Source: Garcia nutans
Lineage: Eukaryota > Streptophyta > Magnoliopsida > Malpighiales > Euphorbiaceae
Assembly (NCBI GenBank): GCA_947685225.1
Contig: CANTUV010000026.1
Span: 59,047,501 to 59,111,500, forward strand
Reading direction: 5' to 3'
DNA length: 64,000 nucleotides
The notes beneath the pieces are model-generated. The model was not told the origin of the DNA and did not search any database. It saw nothing but the letters and a program-made list of their open reading frames with translations. Shown in pieces: positions 23,743-37,327 of the stretch. A program made the translations under genes and the position numbers. The first letter of the stretch is position 1, and each line of letters starts with the position of its first letter.

Positions 23743-24108
23743 TCCACTTTGGATTGCCAATGTGTCCAAATATCCTCTAATAATATTATTTTTGTTGTTG
23801 CTGCCTTACACTAAGGATATGCGACCAACAAATAGTACTATAGTTGGTAGATTTTGTTATATTCTTCCTCAATTTTGTTATAAAAAGACAAAAAGGAATT
23901 GGAGAGTATAATTTATTTTTTATTGTTTAGTTTTTTTTTTTCCTACCTTTTTTAAATTACACCTTTCAACCTTTGATGATTAACTTTTTAGAATTACATT
24001 ATATATGATAGCTATCATTTGAAGTTTCAGTGAACATTCTAAGCTATTATTTTAATTGTGATCATTGATACTTAGCTTAATATTAATTAGTCTTCTCTCC
24101 CTCTTTAA
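21986..24108. other. Intergenic AT-rich DNA
   Basis: No gene is supported. There is an (AT)n tract at 22019-22035, a GA/CT-rich stretch at 22915-22927, a TTG run at 23525-23545 and a long AAT array (listed separately). Confidence 0.45.
23648..23742. repeat. (AAT)n microsatellite, about 31 units
   Basis: An uninterrupted AAT/ATT array of about 95 bases. The uniformity implies a recent expansion and likely length polymorphism. The poly-Leu and poly-Asn open frames across it are by-products. Confidence 0.97.
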
Positions 24109-24109
24109 T

Positions 24110-24310
24110 TTAGAAAGAATTTTCTAACATTTGTGCTGAGAAAACATGTTAAAACAGTATCATTTTTTAAAAAAATTAATAAAATAATTACACTTTTTAT
24201 AAAATGATTACAATAAATTTCAAACAAAATAAAATATATTTCAATGAAAATTGGAGTATTTTCTATTCAACACATGTCCTTTCAGCACAAATGTTAGAGA
24301 AGTTCTTAAA
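24110..24310. mobile_element. Small non-autonomous inverted-repeat element (MITE-like)
   Basis: TCTAACATTTGTGCTGA (24123-24139) is exactly complementary to 24282-24298. The match continues imperfectly outward (AAGAATTT / AAGAACTT) and inward (ACATGTT / ACATGTG), giving inverted ends of 30 bases or more around an AT-rich core of about 200 bp total. No target duplication is clear, so the superfamily is not assigned. Confidence 0.7.
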
Positions 24311-27300
24311 TTATTCATTAATATTCCATCAACTAATAATGCTTACGTGGGATTAAAATAAATTAATTATATATTCTTGGGCTAAGTTTTGCTTAGACTA
24401 CCCATATGATAAAAACAAAGTCCTCTATTAAATTAGTTAGAATTCATTTATATATCTATTTATTTGAAATAATTGAATATTTAATTAAAATTCATATTCA
24501 TCATATTTATTATAATTTAAAAATTCAAATTCATAATAATTTCAAATGATCATCTGTCCACGTAAACCCTATCAACTTATTAGGGTACTTATATCACCTA
24601 ACTAGCTAGCCATACATATAATAATTAAACACAAACCAACCACTAATTCAACTGAATAATTAATCATAGAATTAGTTTAATCTTTGCATTAAAACTCAAA
24701 CATGGTAAATTTTGTTTTTTTTTTTTAACATGTTGAGATAAAAGAAATTTGAATATCATAAATGTGATTAGGGGCTCGTGTATGCATGTTTGTCACATTC
24801 CATTATAGAAAGTTGAAGAATATAAATGAATAAATAAAAAGGAAGAATAATATTCTTAATTGATGAATTAATTAATTGATGAGAAATTTATAAAGTGCAG
24901 TAACCTAATAATAATTGAGGTGTAATTGAAACTCAATGCAGTCATGAGCTCGAATTTAATATAATATTTAATTAATTTTTATTTTAAACTTATTTATAAA
25001 TAAATTTTCAAAATATTTTAAATTTAATTTCAGTAATAAGAGTTTGAATAACATTTTAAAAAATAAATTAATTTATCTAAGTATATTCAGATAAAATTTG
25101 TTGAAAATGAATATCTTACTGAATAAGCATAAAATAATTTAAAAAATTATAATTGACTAGATATTGATTCTAATATAATATAATTAATTTTTTTGCAATA
25201 TAAGTTTCAATTCTCGTACCAATATGATATTAGAATTTCATATCAAATCGATTGACTATTATAATTTATATGTGCAAATGGAAAATATTAAAGGAAAAAT
25301 TTTAAAAAAAATTAAAAAAAAATAGGGCATATATGAAGTGGGCCCACAATCTGAAAATTGTTTAGAAGGACAAGACATAAAGAGAGATTCGTCATCACGT
25401 ATTTGGAAGTGCACCTAAGAAAAATGAAAATAATATCAGCCGTACATGTGGCAACTGATAATGCCAAAGGAAAAAACTTGATGGACTGTCTCTATAGCAT
25501 ACTAACAATTGCCTCTAAGAGAGGGCATTTCAATTTTTACAATTTTACATTACAATATCAGAAAGAAATCAAATAATTCCAACTTTATATTACTGTGTGT
25601 TGCAAACAACGGCGCTTCTTAAAACCACTTCCTTTATTTACACGCCGGTTTCGATTTTTTTTTCTTTTTTTTATTTTTTTATTCTTTATATATTATATTA
25701 CTATTATACATATATATAAATTAATTATTTTTTTACCCAAAACATATATAACTCTAAATTTATAATATTTATCCATTTTAACTCTTAAATTTTTAATTTA
25801 ATTAATTATATAATATACTGAATCTATCAAATATTTATATAATATTTTTTAATATTTTTTAATTTTATTTTCTTATAATATATGCATAATATATATAATA
25901 TACGTAAATAAATATTTAATATACACATAATATTTATAATATCCACCAAACATATAAAATATTTATCAAATATTTATAAAATATATATATAATGAAATTA
26001 ATATTTTTTTTAACTTTTTACATGTATAATATGTAAAATTTATTTAAAAATAAATTTAATAATTTTTATTAATATATTTATTTATTTATGTTTTGTTTTT
26101 TTATTTTTTTATAAATGTTATTTTTTAATTAAAATTATTTTATTACAAAAAGTAATAAATTTTATATGCTGAAAATATAATTTTTATTATTTTTTTAAAA
26201 AAATTATTTAATATTGAAGTTTGAGAAAAAAATTAAAATAAAATATTAATTATATTGAGAAAAAAAATATCTAAAAAAATTTTATTTTAGTCGAAAGTAA
26301 AATATTTTTAAAAATTTACTCTAATTTCTTTTTAAAATGTAAATATTTTTATTTTTTTAATATTTTAAAATAAAATTTATTTTTTTAATTAATTTTATAA
26401 TTGTCCCTATATAATAATAGATCCAGCCAGGCTAATTTTTAAATTTTATGTTATTATTAAGCTCACAAACTTTTTAATTTAACAATTACTAATAGTATAT
26501 TTGATTGCACAAAATTCTCAAAAAAGTTAACTAAATAATTTTATTTGATCAAAAATACTATATTTGTTTATAAATGATTTATGTAAAATAAAATGATGGG
26601 CCTATTAAATTTTACCAACTAGTTGGTAAAATATTTCACTTAGTCATAAATAAAAAAAATTTTATCAAAAAAAATAGACCAAGGGATCTATATGTCAAAA
26701 GATAATAATACCCTTAATTTAAAATATAATAAAATAAAAAAAGTATATTATAAGGGTAGTTTATGTATTACTTAAATTTTTTTCTGTAAAGTTGAGTTGT
26801 AACCAAATAAGTTAATATTTTTTAATCTATTTTTTAAGTATTTTGTTGCATATTACAAACACAGTAATATAATTTTTTTCAGTAAAATATAATTCATGTA
26901 ATATATCTTTATAAAATATATTCTTAATAATTAATTTTTCTAGTAATTTATTAAACACACTATAAAAATTTATTTAAATGGCAATAGATATAAGTAGGAA
27001 TTTAGTTAATGATAATTACAAAATTATTCTATATATATATTTTTATATTATTTGTGAAGTAAGGTTTTACTTTTTAATAGGCCACTCTAGCATAAATTTA
27101 GATTAATTTGTAATTCTATAAAGATTAAAAAGATAATTGCATCTCGTTTATGGACGGACAAGATTCCATTTTAATTGATAGGTTTTTGGTTGATTGTTGA
27201 TGATTTTGGTTGTTTGATTTTTCATTTTGATGTAAATCTGTCTAATTTCATTTATTGGGATTTTGAGAATTTGGTTTTGTATTTTGATGTTTTAGAATCG

Positions 27301-27625
27301 ATAAGTTTATAATTATTTTCTATAATACGCTATTATGAATTTAATATAATATAACAAGATGGATATATAAAAATATATAAATAATTATGTATACGTATAT
27401 AATATATTTAATGTTGAATTGACTGGATAAAAGCCAGAATATTACAAGGCAAGATTTTAATAAATTAATTAATGATTGGTCATGGAATAGCTAATTGAGT
27501 TGTATGTTTTCTTATTCTTCTTTAGTTTCTGAATTAAAGGAGAGCATAAGTTGTCTATTTCACTTTTCCCCCAAAGCTTACGATTGTCTAATTTTATACT
27601 ACAAGTATAATCGATACATATTTAA
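24311..27625. other. Gene desert, AT-rich repeats
   Basis: No gene. Positions 25680-26400 are a strongly AT-rich stretch with words such as ATAATATTTATAATAT and CATAATATATATAATATACG. It resembles the reverse complement of parts of 30.4-32.1 kb, so it is probably another copy of that repeat family. The frame at 25358-25576 is open but unrecognised. Confidence 0.45.
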
Positions 27626-27776
27626 ACTGTTTTTAATATATATATATATATATATATTTTTTAATTTGGGGGAGGGGGAAGTGTCGAACCCGGGTCCTGT
27701 GGGATCCCGACCATGAGCTCAACAGCTCGGCTAAAGGCTCTTGGCACTGTTTTTAATATATATATATATATATATA
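27626..27776 (-). mobile_element. Short tRNA-derived SINE with 31-bp target duplication
   Basis: On the minus strand the element (27745 to 27657) starts TGCCAAGAGCC, has an A-box-like TAGCCGAGCTGT (27733-27722) and, about 30 nt on, a B-box-like GGGTTCGACAC (27691-27681), the internal RNA polymerase III promoter of tRNA-like elements. It ends in a short AATTAAAAAA tail. The flanking sequence ACTGTTTTTAATATATAT... is repeated on both sides (27626-27656 and 27746-27776). The body is only about 89 bp. Confidence 0.82.
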
Positions 27777-29003
27777 GACTTAATATATTAATTACCTTTT
27801 GAACTTGGCAGGTTTAATTATTTTATCTTCTGTATTTATATATTTATCATATTGTCTTTTTATACTTGTCTATTTTGTTCCAATAAATACTTATATAATT
27901 ACATATTGATCATTTTATCTCTTATACTTATATATTATGTATCGAATAGATATTTACATGGACTATAATATTATATTTGTCTATGTGTCTATGTGTCTAT
28001 TGAGTATAAAATAGATAAATACAAAAGATAAAGTAACTAATATTAGTAAATACATAAATACAAAAAGGCAAAATAATTAAAATTGTCAAGTTTAGAAGAC
28101 AATAAATATATTAACAGTATATTTTTAATATTTTTTATTTATTATCGTTCAAATTTTAGCACTTTCTTATACCTTATAATAATAGAACAAATATGAATGA
28201 ATGGTCTGTTCAATATATATATATATATATATATACACGTGTGTTCGCGTGTGTGAATGAATGGAATCCCAAATTTTTGGCCTTATTTTAGATTGATGCA
28301 TTATTACTTTAAGGCTGCAGATTCTTATAGCAATATAAAGTAAAATTATCTAAAATCTGTAAAATTACACAAACCAAATTTTAAAAAAAATGGAAACAGA
28401 TACCCAGCAACCAAATTGCAATTTTTTTTTCCTATTTTATCTGCTAATTTGCTATAAATATTATTTTACCTAAGAGATATAAAAGTACATAAATTTCCAT
28501 AACAAAACCAACCCATTGCAGAACTCCTCTCTTATTATTATATAAACATTCTGATTTCAACTAATGGGGCCTTAGAGCACATGCAATGTAGGTTCCAAAA
28601 TTAATACTAAATCCCTGTTTTTGTTTTAAACCCTAATTAATTAATTACTTTATACTCTAATTGACCATTTTTTTATTATTATTCTATTTTTAGGTGAATT
28701 AATTATTATCATTATATTATTATTGTTTAAGCACTCAAAAACAACCTCAACAAGAAAATAAAAATGTTGCAGAAGAAAGGAAACTGCAGTCTGCTTCTTT
28801 GAGTCAAAAGGTGAAAGTAAGTGGGGGGGGCAAATGGATAAATTTCACCAATTTACTAATCATTCATCATGATTATGATTGCAATGATGTTCCTTTGAAC
28901 CTAAACAAACTTCCAAATATCACATTAAGCCCTAGAGAGAGAATGACCTAGAGACTACATTTCTTCTTCTTCTTCTTCTTCTTCTTTCTTTTTTTTTTCT
29001 CCC

Positions 29004-29034
<31 letters not shown>

Positions 29035-32000
29035 CCTTTTTTTTATTCATGGACCCTAATTTGAAGTTGAAATTGCAAAAATAAAAACCTTTAATTCATA
29101 ATAATAAGACATTCAAGCCACTATTCAATTAATTATTCTTCAATTTGTAATTATTTTAAACTATTCAATAAGAAAAAGTATACGATGTAAATTTAAATAT
29201 AAATAATACGCAATATATAATTAATGAGTAAAAAATCAGGACAAATTCAATATATTCAGACTAATTATTCTTTTTTTTTTCAAAAATGATAATTTGATAG
29301 ATTTTATAAGCCAAATATCGAAATGGTCCCTAGATAAAGAGAATTGAAAATAAAGAGAAGCGTTATTATCACAACATTAAATTTATCTTAACAACATTAT
29401 AATGAGTAATTAGATGATAGGACAAGTTTCATTAACCATGAAATCATGGATTCGGGTCCTTAAATTAGATGATCTTTTTTTTTTTGGCAAAACACGCCCT
29501 GTGAAAGAGGAGGGCTTTGTAAATTTCTTGCTTCCACAAAGGGAAAAATTAAAAAAATGAAATGGACAATGCACCTCACCACCATGTGGTCCATAGACCC
29601 ATTTGTATATTTTTCACTCAAAATCTTTTTGCTTGACCCACTAAGGCAATTTTGGGTGCATAAATGTAATATTTGGTGGGTGAGAGTTGGGTCAATGTCT
29701 CACTTTTTTTTTCTGAGGCCTTTTGGCTCTAAGGGACTGGGACCCTAAACTTGAGTTGCAAAATGGGTTTGGGATACCCTATAATTATTGGAATTTGATG
29801 GGTAAAATGGCTCTAAAAGGTTGAAAAATCTGAGTTCTTTTAGCGTACAAAGTGACAGTTCAAGTTCTAATTTTGGACCCAAGTTGAGTTGTAAAATGGG
29901 TACCCACCATTAGTGTATCTTCTGTAGCTTATTGCCAACCTGTGCTATATGTCCCTCAAAATTTAATATACTTCCTTTATTTTGTCTTCTATTAATTACC
30001 TATATTCGAACGAAAAGAGTAAAAATTCGAATCTTTAAAGCCTCTTTCAATGACTTGAATAAATAAAAGAAGAAGAGGAACATCATGGGCTTTTTACAAA
30101 CTTAAAAAAAATGTATAATACCATAAATTTATCAGTGAAAAAAATATTATTAAATATTATTTTTATTATTTTTATAAATTTATCAACACTGTAGAATACA
30201 TATGAAATCTATTATTAGTTTATTTTGAATCTATTATATGCATAATAATTTTTATAAATTTATTATTAGATTATTATGCAAAAAATAACTGTTAAAAAGT
30301 ACAAAATTTCGAAAAATCCTGCTAAAATCATGCGTTGACAAGCCCATAATGAAATACCTGTCCAAAACGTTCTAATTTAAAGCCCTGTTACTGAGATTTT
30401 GATCAAGATGCAGGTAATGGGCTTCGCCTATATCAGATAAAGGGGATATTTATAAAACTATCCATAAAAACAAAACTCTTTTAAAAAATATTATAAAAAA
30501 AAAGAATGTTTACATAACTGCCCAAAAAAATAATTTTTATTTTAAAAATACTATAAAAATTAAAAATATTTATATTTTTATAAAAATTTAATGTAAAATT
30601 TTAAAAATATCTCATTTCTCAAAAAAATAATTTTTTTTCAAAAATACCTCTTCCCTTACTGTAATCAATATTTTACTTAAAATTTTTATTTTTTTAAAAA
30701 TTTTATTTAATATTAAATAAAAATATTATAATAAAATAATAAAAATTAGTATTTTAAATTATTTTTATTTATATAAAATCACAATTTTTCATAAAAAGAA
30801 AAAATTTAATTTTTAATTATAAAAAAAGGTAACACTTAAAAAAATAAAATAAAATATACCAAATATATTAATAAAATTATTAAATTTACTTTTAAATAAA
30901 TTTTTACATATTATACATATGAAAAAACTAAATAAATATATATATATATAATTTCGTTACGTAGATATATAGTAGTTGTGTTGTAGAGGTATTATAGATA
31001 TATTGTAGATATTGTAAATGTGTTGTAAATATTATGTGTATGTTATATTTTTATTATTTAAGTTGTGCATATTTTGTAAAAAAATTATTGAATATTGTGA
31101 GAATAAAAATTAAAAAATTAAATTAAATAAATATTAAAAATATTATACAAATGTATTATATATTTATTATAGATATATTGTTGATATATTGTAGAAATGT
31201 AAATGTAATTTATATTATTTAGTGTGTATTTTATATATGTTGTATATATGTTATGTATATATTTATTTTTTTATGTGTATATTAAAAATATGATATTAAA
31301 AAAATTTTAAATAAAAAACATAATTATTAATAAATAGAAAAATGAAATAAAAATTATAAAAATCAAAAAATATAGAACGTAAAAAAGTAAAATGAAAAAA
31401 AGTTTGCATGTACAGTATATTTGCAAATGAAATTTTTTGTTCGTGTAGCGTGTAATTATTCCTAAAAAAAGTATTTAAACTTTTATAAAAACTCATATTA
31501 AATTTTTAAAAATATCTCTCATCACATAAATTATATTTTTTTAAATGTCTCATCTCTCATTTTAAGTAATATTCTATTATAATTACCATTAAAATAAATA
31601 TATTTCAATAAAATAATAAAAATTAATATTTTAAAGTATATTTTAAACTAAAAAATATATTAATTTTTTATAAATAAAAATTTTAATTTTGATCACAAAT
31701 AATAAATAACACTCAAAAATATATAAAAAAGTAAAACATATAAAAATATATTAATAAAAATTATAAAATAAATTTTAAATAAATTTTACAAATTATAAAC
31801 ATAAAATAAAAGCTAAAAAAATTTAAATTTTATTATGTAGATATTGTGTATATATTATGTAGATATTATAGATATTATATGTTATGTTTATATTATATAT
31901 TTGTTATATATAATACATATATGTTAAATATATATTGTGTGTATATAAAATTAAAAAATTAAAAAATTAAATTAAATAAATATTAAATAAATTGTGTAAA

Positions 32001-32561
32001 TATTATCTAGACGGTATATGTATATTTTATATATATTGTGTATATATTACTATTTATTATATGTATATTATATAAATTGTAATATACGGTTTTTTTAAAA
32101 TAATAATATAAAAATATATATATAATAAAAATAAATAATATGGTATGTACAGCAAATTAATAAAAAAAAATACGTGATTATTAATAATGTGATTTATTAA
32201 ATAAATAGAGTAGGTGATAAATTATTTAAGTTAAATTAAAAAAAAGTGTTTAACATCACTGTAATTTGAATCCGGATTAGTAAGAAAGAATAATATATAG
32301 TTTACTATTAGGCTAAGTAGCTTGTGCCTATAGTATACTAAATAATATTTAAGTTATTAGTAGACTTATAATACTTATAATTAAACAAATAAATAACTAT
32401 AATGATTGAATAAAAAAATGATATACTATAAAATAATTAATAATAAATATATATATATAATAATTAAAGTTGGTACATTAAATTGAAAAATATGATTTAA
32501 ATGATTTGAATTAATTAGTTGGTAGATGGAATTGTTAAATTAGATAGATATTTAAATACTC

Positions 32562-32606
<45 letters not shown>

Positions 32607-32880
32607 CAACTGATTATAATAATAAAAAATAAAAATAAAGAAAATGGGAAATAAATTAGGTAAGTAAAAATAATAATAAATAATAATAATAATAATTATA
32701 TAATATGCAGATAGGGGAGCATAAAATGATTAGACATAATGCTAAGCCAAATTATCGGAGCACTACAAATTTTAATGGAATTTATAATTGAAAGTGGAGT
32801 TTGATTTAGTTAATGAAGTGGGTATATTTAAGTTTAGAAGAATGTTTGAGTTACCAAAAAAAAACTAAACAAAGAAGGAA
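27777..32880. other. Gene desert with diverged AT-rich repeats
   Basis: No gene can be supported. There is a CTT repeat (28964-28986), an (AT)n (29004-29030), and at 30440-32150 two diverged long copies of a non-coding AT-rich repeat (similar word order at 30.6-31.1 and 31.5-31.95 kb: ATCTCATTTCTC, ATAAAATAATAAAAATTA, then TTATGTAGATATT-like runs). An AAT array lies at 32562-32602. Positions 29440-29960 are somewhat GC-richer, but no frame is recognisable. Confidence 0.45.
32562..32602. repeat. (AAT)n microsatellite
   Basis: About 13 uninterrupted AAT units that run into AAC units. Confidence 0.95.
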
Positions 32881-32907
32881 AAGAAAGAAAGAAGAAAGAA
32901 AAACGGT

Positions 32908-32943
<36 letters not shown>

Positions 32944-35900
32944 TCAGAACAGTAAAGAGGGAGAAAAAGATTTCTTTAAGCACTAAACTTCATAAGCTCT
33001 GATCGACGTCTTCCGGCAACATTTAGGCAATACGCGCCGGTTACTGGCAAATTCAACTTGTCGAGCTTTCTAACGCTATAAAAAGCGCCGTGAATAGCCA
33101 CCGAAAATCGCCGGACGCGCCTCCCAAGTGCTGATCGGATCACTTGTTAGTGTCAACTTCGAACGTCATTTTTGACCACTTTTAGACTACATTTTTTTTG
33201 CGATAAGGGCATTTTTAGAATCATCTCGTCTCAAGTTTCGATTCGGTATATTATTTGCGAATTATAGATATAGTTTTAAAAATTCATATATATATACACA
33301 TGTAGATATATTTTTACACACACAGTAATTAAAAATTTAATTTATTAAATTTTGGTTTAATAGAAAAATTTAGGATTTAATGTAAATATTATGATAAATA
33401 AGAAATAATTGGAAGAAGATAAATTTTGAATAAATAAAAATAAAAGTAGTGAAGATAATGAATAGTGAGTTAAAATTTTGAAAAATTATTAAATTAAAAA
33501 TTATAGTTGATTAATTATTATTGTTAAAAGGAAAATAAGAATGAAAGATAATTAATATTACTAAAATTATATAGGGAGTAATTTAAAATAAAAATATTAA
33601 TATTAAATATAATTAAAATAATTAAATACTGAGTTTTAAATATTATTAGTAAATTGTAGAACAAATTAATATATAAATTGAATTAATGAGATTATGAATT
33701 AGTAGTTAGTTAGGGAATTTATAATTATTATTAAATTATGATTAATAATTTTGTTAATATATATATACAGTGATTTATTAATTAGAATGGAAATAAGTAT
33801 ATATATACGGATATATATATATATATATATATGGAGATGAATATTAATTTTAGAATAAAAATCATTATGGTAAGGTCAAGAAGATTAATTTTTAAAGTAT
33901 AAATATTGTTAGTAAATTATAAAATAAATTAGATGTAATATAGATATAAACATAAATAAATATACTAAATGAATAGTTTGTTAAATTAAATTAAATACGA
34001 CTGTTAAAGTATTATCTAAATAAGAGTTTTATTTATAAATATAATTAAGTTAATTAAAGTACTTATGAAATAAATTGAGTTAATTAATTATCAAATAATT
34101 AAAATTTGTGGTAAGTAAAATATAAATTGTTTTAAGTAGTAATTAATTATTAATATTGTTAGCATTGTAGTAGTAAAAATATTATAACTAAAATTTTGTA
34201 AATATTAGTAAGTTTCTAGTATAATATTTAAAGTATACTAAATATTTACTTAAATAGTCACATTGTTAGTATTATTATTGAATATCAATATATATTGATT
34301 ATTATTGAACCATAGTAGTTATTAAAATATAATATCAAGTAGTAGTGAAATATTAAGATGTGCTATGATTATGATAATTAAATATTACTATTATTCAGTT
34401 TATTATTAAATTTATTATAATAATTATTATTAGCAAATATTAATTTTAATATCAATATTGATAATACTTTTACTATAATTATTTTTATTATTGAAATTTG
34501 ATACCACAAAGTAAGAAAAATTAAAGTAAGTAATATTATTTTATTTGAAGAATATATTTTGTATATATATATTATTATAAATATTTTTACTATTATTGTG
34601 ATTATAATAAGTTAATATTTTTAGAGAGTTAAAATGATTAAATTATTAATTATAAATAAAAGATTATTATAAAATTATTCTTTTAGAATTATTTAGTATT
34701 AATTTAGTTTATAATTTTGATATTAAATAAATAATTTGTAAGTAAACCAAATAAATATTATTAAAAGTTTAATAAAATATATTTATTAGTATTGTTAATA
34801 TTATGACAATTATTATTAAATTATAAGAATAAATGAATTAAATTAATTGTAGATTAAAATATTTTAAATACTTAGTATTTTTGATGAACTATAAATAAGA
34901 TGAAAAAAACTATATGAAATAATTAAATAATTATTATCGATAATTCATTAGAATTTAGGGTTAATTTTTATATATGTCTCATATCATGCATATCAAAATA
35001 GTTAATAATTTTATGATAATTTTTAGTTAATAATCATTCTTGTATCACTCTAGCAATGGATACAACAGCTGAAATAAATTATAGATGTGAAACAGTTAGA
35101 TTTACAAATTTAACTTTTGGCTAAGGTGAGTGGATAAATATGTAACATTGTATTTTTCTTAAAAGTATTATATTATATATGATTTTGAAAAAAATATTTA
35201 TTAATTGAATTTATTTGCAATGATTTAGTTTTGAATATTAATTATTTTCTTATTAAGTGAGAATAAATAATAGTAATTTAAATTATTATATATGTAAATG
35301 ATTGATTTTATTATGTTGGTAAATTAGTTTATATACACGCTTTTATAAATCTGTCATATCGTACCTTGAAGACGGATGTTTAAATTTAATGATATTACTC
35401 TTTGCCGAGGTAATTATTCTGTATATATGTATTAAAATATTTTTTTATTGAGTTTGCGAGATAAGTAATCATGCGCCTTTAGATTGAAGTTAGAACAGTA
35501 AAAATTTATATTTGAGTGTATATAGAAGATAATAAAAAATACAATTATATTTATCAAGTTGAGTTATAATGTTCATATTATATATATTATCAAACTTTAT
35601 TTGTTCTCCATTGTTACATACTTACTTATTAATTGAGTGGTTGGACTCACCCCATTATTATTAATATTTTTATATATTTTGAAGATCAACTTGGTAGACT
35701 TCATTAGAGCATAGACTCTTAAATTTGAAATTCTTCTGCACATAGAAAGGTTGAGCCAATAAATTAGTATTTTCATTTTGATTTTAGTTTAAAAATTTTT
35801 AAATTTTGTAAATGATGTAAAAAAAATAGTACAGATGATCATATATTTGTGAGAGACATGAATTAAATAAGTTGTGAATTGAGATTTATAGTAAGATAAG

Positions 35901-36250
35901 TTCATCTTAGCTTGGAGAGTTGAGGTGTGATATATATATTATATATTTTTTTTGTGCATAATGATACTATAATAATAATAATAAAATTATTTATGAATAA
36001 ATAAATAAAAATAAAAAGTGAAAATAAGAAAAAAATTAAGGGGAAGAAGTCGTAGAAATGAAAAAACAGTAGAGCAAAAGTTAAAGGGGTGAAAAAAAGT
36101 TAGTGGTCATACAATTGGAAAGTGGCCAAAGATTGACCGTGCATTGTGTAAATTCCTCCAGATTAAGCCTTGATTTTGGGCTATGAAAATGGGCCAATTA
36201 TCAGCCCTGTAAGTTCCATATTGTTACCCATCTTTAATAGTGAGAGTTTG
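32881..36250 (+). other. Probable non-coding transposon or long non-coding RNA region
   Basis: A GA-rich tract (32881-32943, including an (AG)n run) leads into a 260-base GC-richer island (33000-33260) with words such as CTTCCGGCAAC and CGCCGGTTACTGGC, very different from its AT-rich surroundings. Downstream, 2 kb are almost pure A/T without any open frame. At 35.05-35.75 kb lies a moderately complex stretch including GTGGTTGGACTCACCCCATT and AAGATCAACTTGGTAGACTT. Similar wording is common in plant LTR-retrotransposon derivatives, but I found no LTR pair, primer-binding site or coding domain. This is inference only. Confidence 0.35.
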
Positions 36251-37327
36251 CTTTTTGGGTTTTTTTTTAATAAAATGAGAATAGATTAAATCTTAATCTA
36301 ATTTTAGAAATTTAGTGGGTATAATTTGGTTAACCGATCAAATTTTTGGTTAACCAATTAAATTTTTAGTTAACTAACTAAGAATTCAATTCAATTAACT
36401 ATATTTAAAATAATTCTGTCGGTAAAAAAATTTATATAAATTTAATTTTTAATTCGATTAATAGTTAACCGATTCATTAACCGAACTCGTTTTAAATTTA
36501 TTTAGTTATTATTATTTTTTAATTATATTAATTTTTTTAATATAAATATAAATTTTTATTGAAAATAAAGTTATTTTTTAGTTTTTTAATAAGTTTTGTT
36601 TAGTTATTTAATTATATTAATTTTTTTTCTAAATAAAATTTTTATTATAAAATTTAAAAAACAATAATCGGTTTGATTAATTAATTGAATCGACCGATTT
36701 AATTTAATTAATTAACTAACTGATCGAAATAAAAATTTAATCAATATAATTAAAAAAATTTAAAAATTTTAATTTAATTAATCTATCTATTCATTTAATT
36801 AATTAATCGAATTGATCAATGCTGAGACCCTATTTAAGATAGAACTAATAAATTTAATGTCATGAAGTCTTCTTTTAGACGAATTTTTTGACTTTCAAAT
36901 GAAGAAGGTCATCACAATCAATTGAACATTCTTTTTCAGCACTTAAATTACCTTTTTTTTTAGATAATTATACAAATATATTTATATACATGCTTCTTGT
37001 TTTATTTTCTATGTTTCCTAATTACATAAATAGCATAACCTTTTATTCTCTCTATAAAAAAAGAAATCATAAAAATAAAAAATATACATGTAATTTAAAT
37101 CTTTACAATTTTCAAATTTAAAGGTAAGTTGAATGTTTTTATTTATTTATTTATTTTTTATATTATAAGGTATTGAAATTGAAGTTTGAACAAGTAGTTT
37201 TTGTGCCCAAAATAGAAGCTTAAAAAAAAAAGTATAAATTAGGGTAGGAATGCGGGGGTTGATGGGGCTAGTTAAATCGGAATGTGGTCATCCATCTATT
37301 CCTGTTCCTATTTATTCTACTCTATCT
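36251..37327. other. Intergenic repeat with GGTTAACC-type palindromes
   Basis: Positions 36330-36830 hold repeated GGTTAACCGAT, GGTTAACCAATT and TTAACCGATTCATTAACCG words and their complements (AATCGGTTTGATTAATTAATTGAATCGACCG), ending GCTGAGACCCTATTT. This is a known style of short non-autonomous plant repeat. No ORF. Confidence 0.45.

Noticed and set aside
23544..23814. Poly-leucine and poly-asparagine open frames
   Set aside because: They are translations of the (AAT)n microsatellite and have no coding features.
25358..25576. 72-codon open frame in the desert
   Set aside because: It starts at TTG and has no recognisable domain, promoter or splice context.
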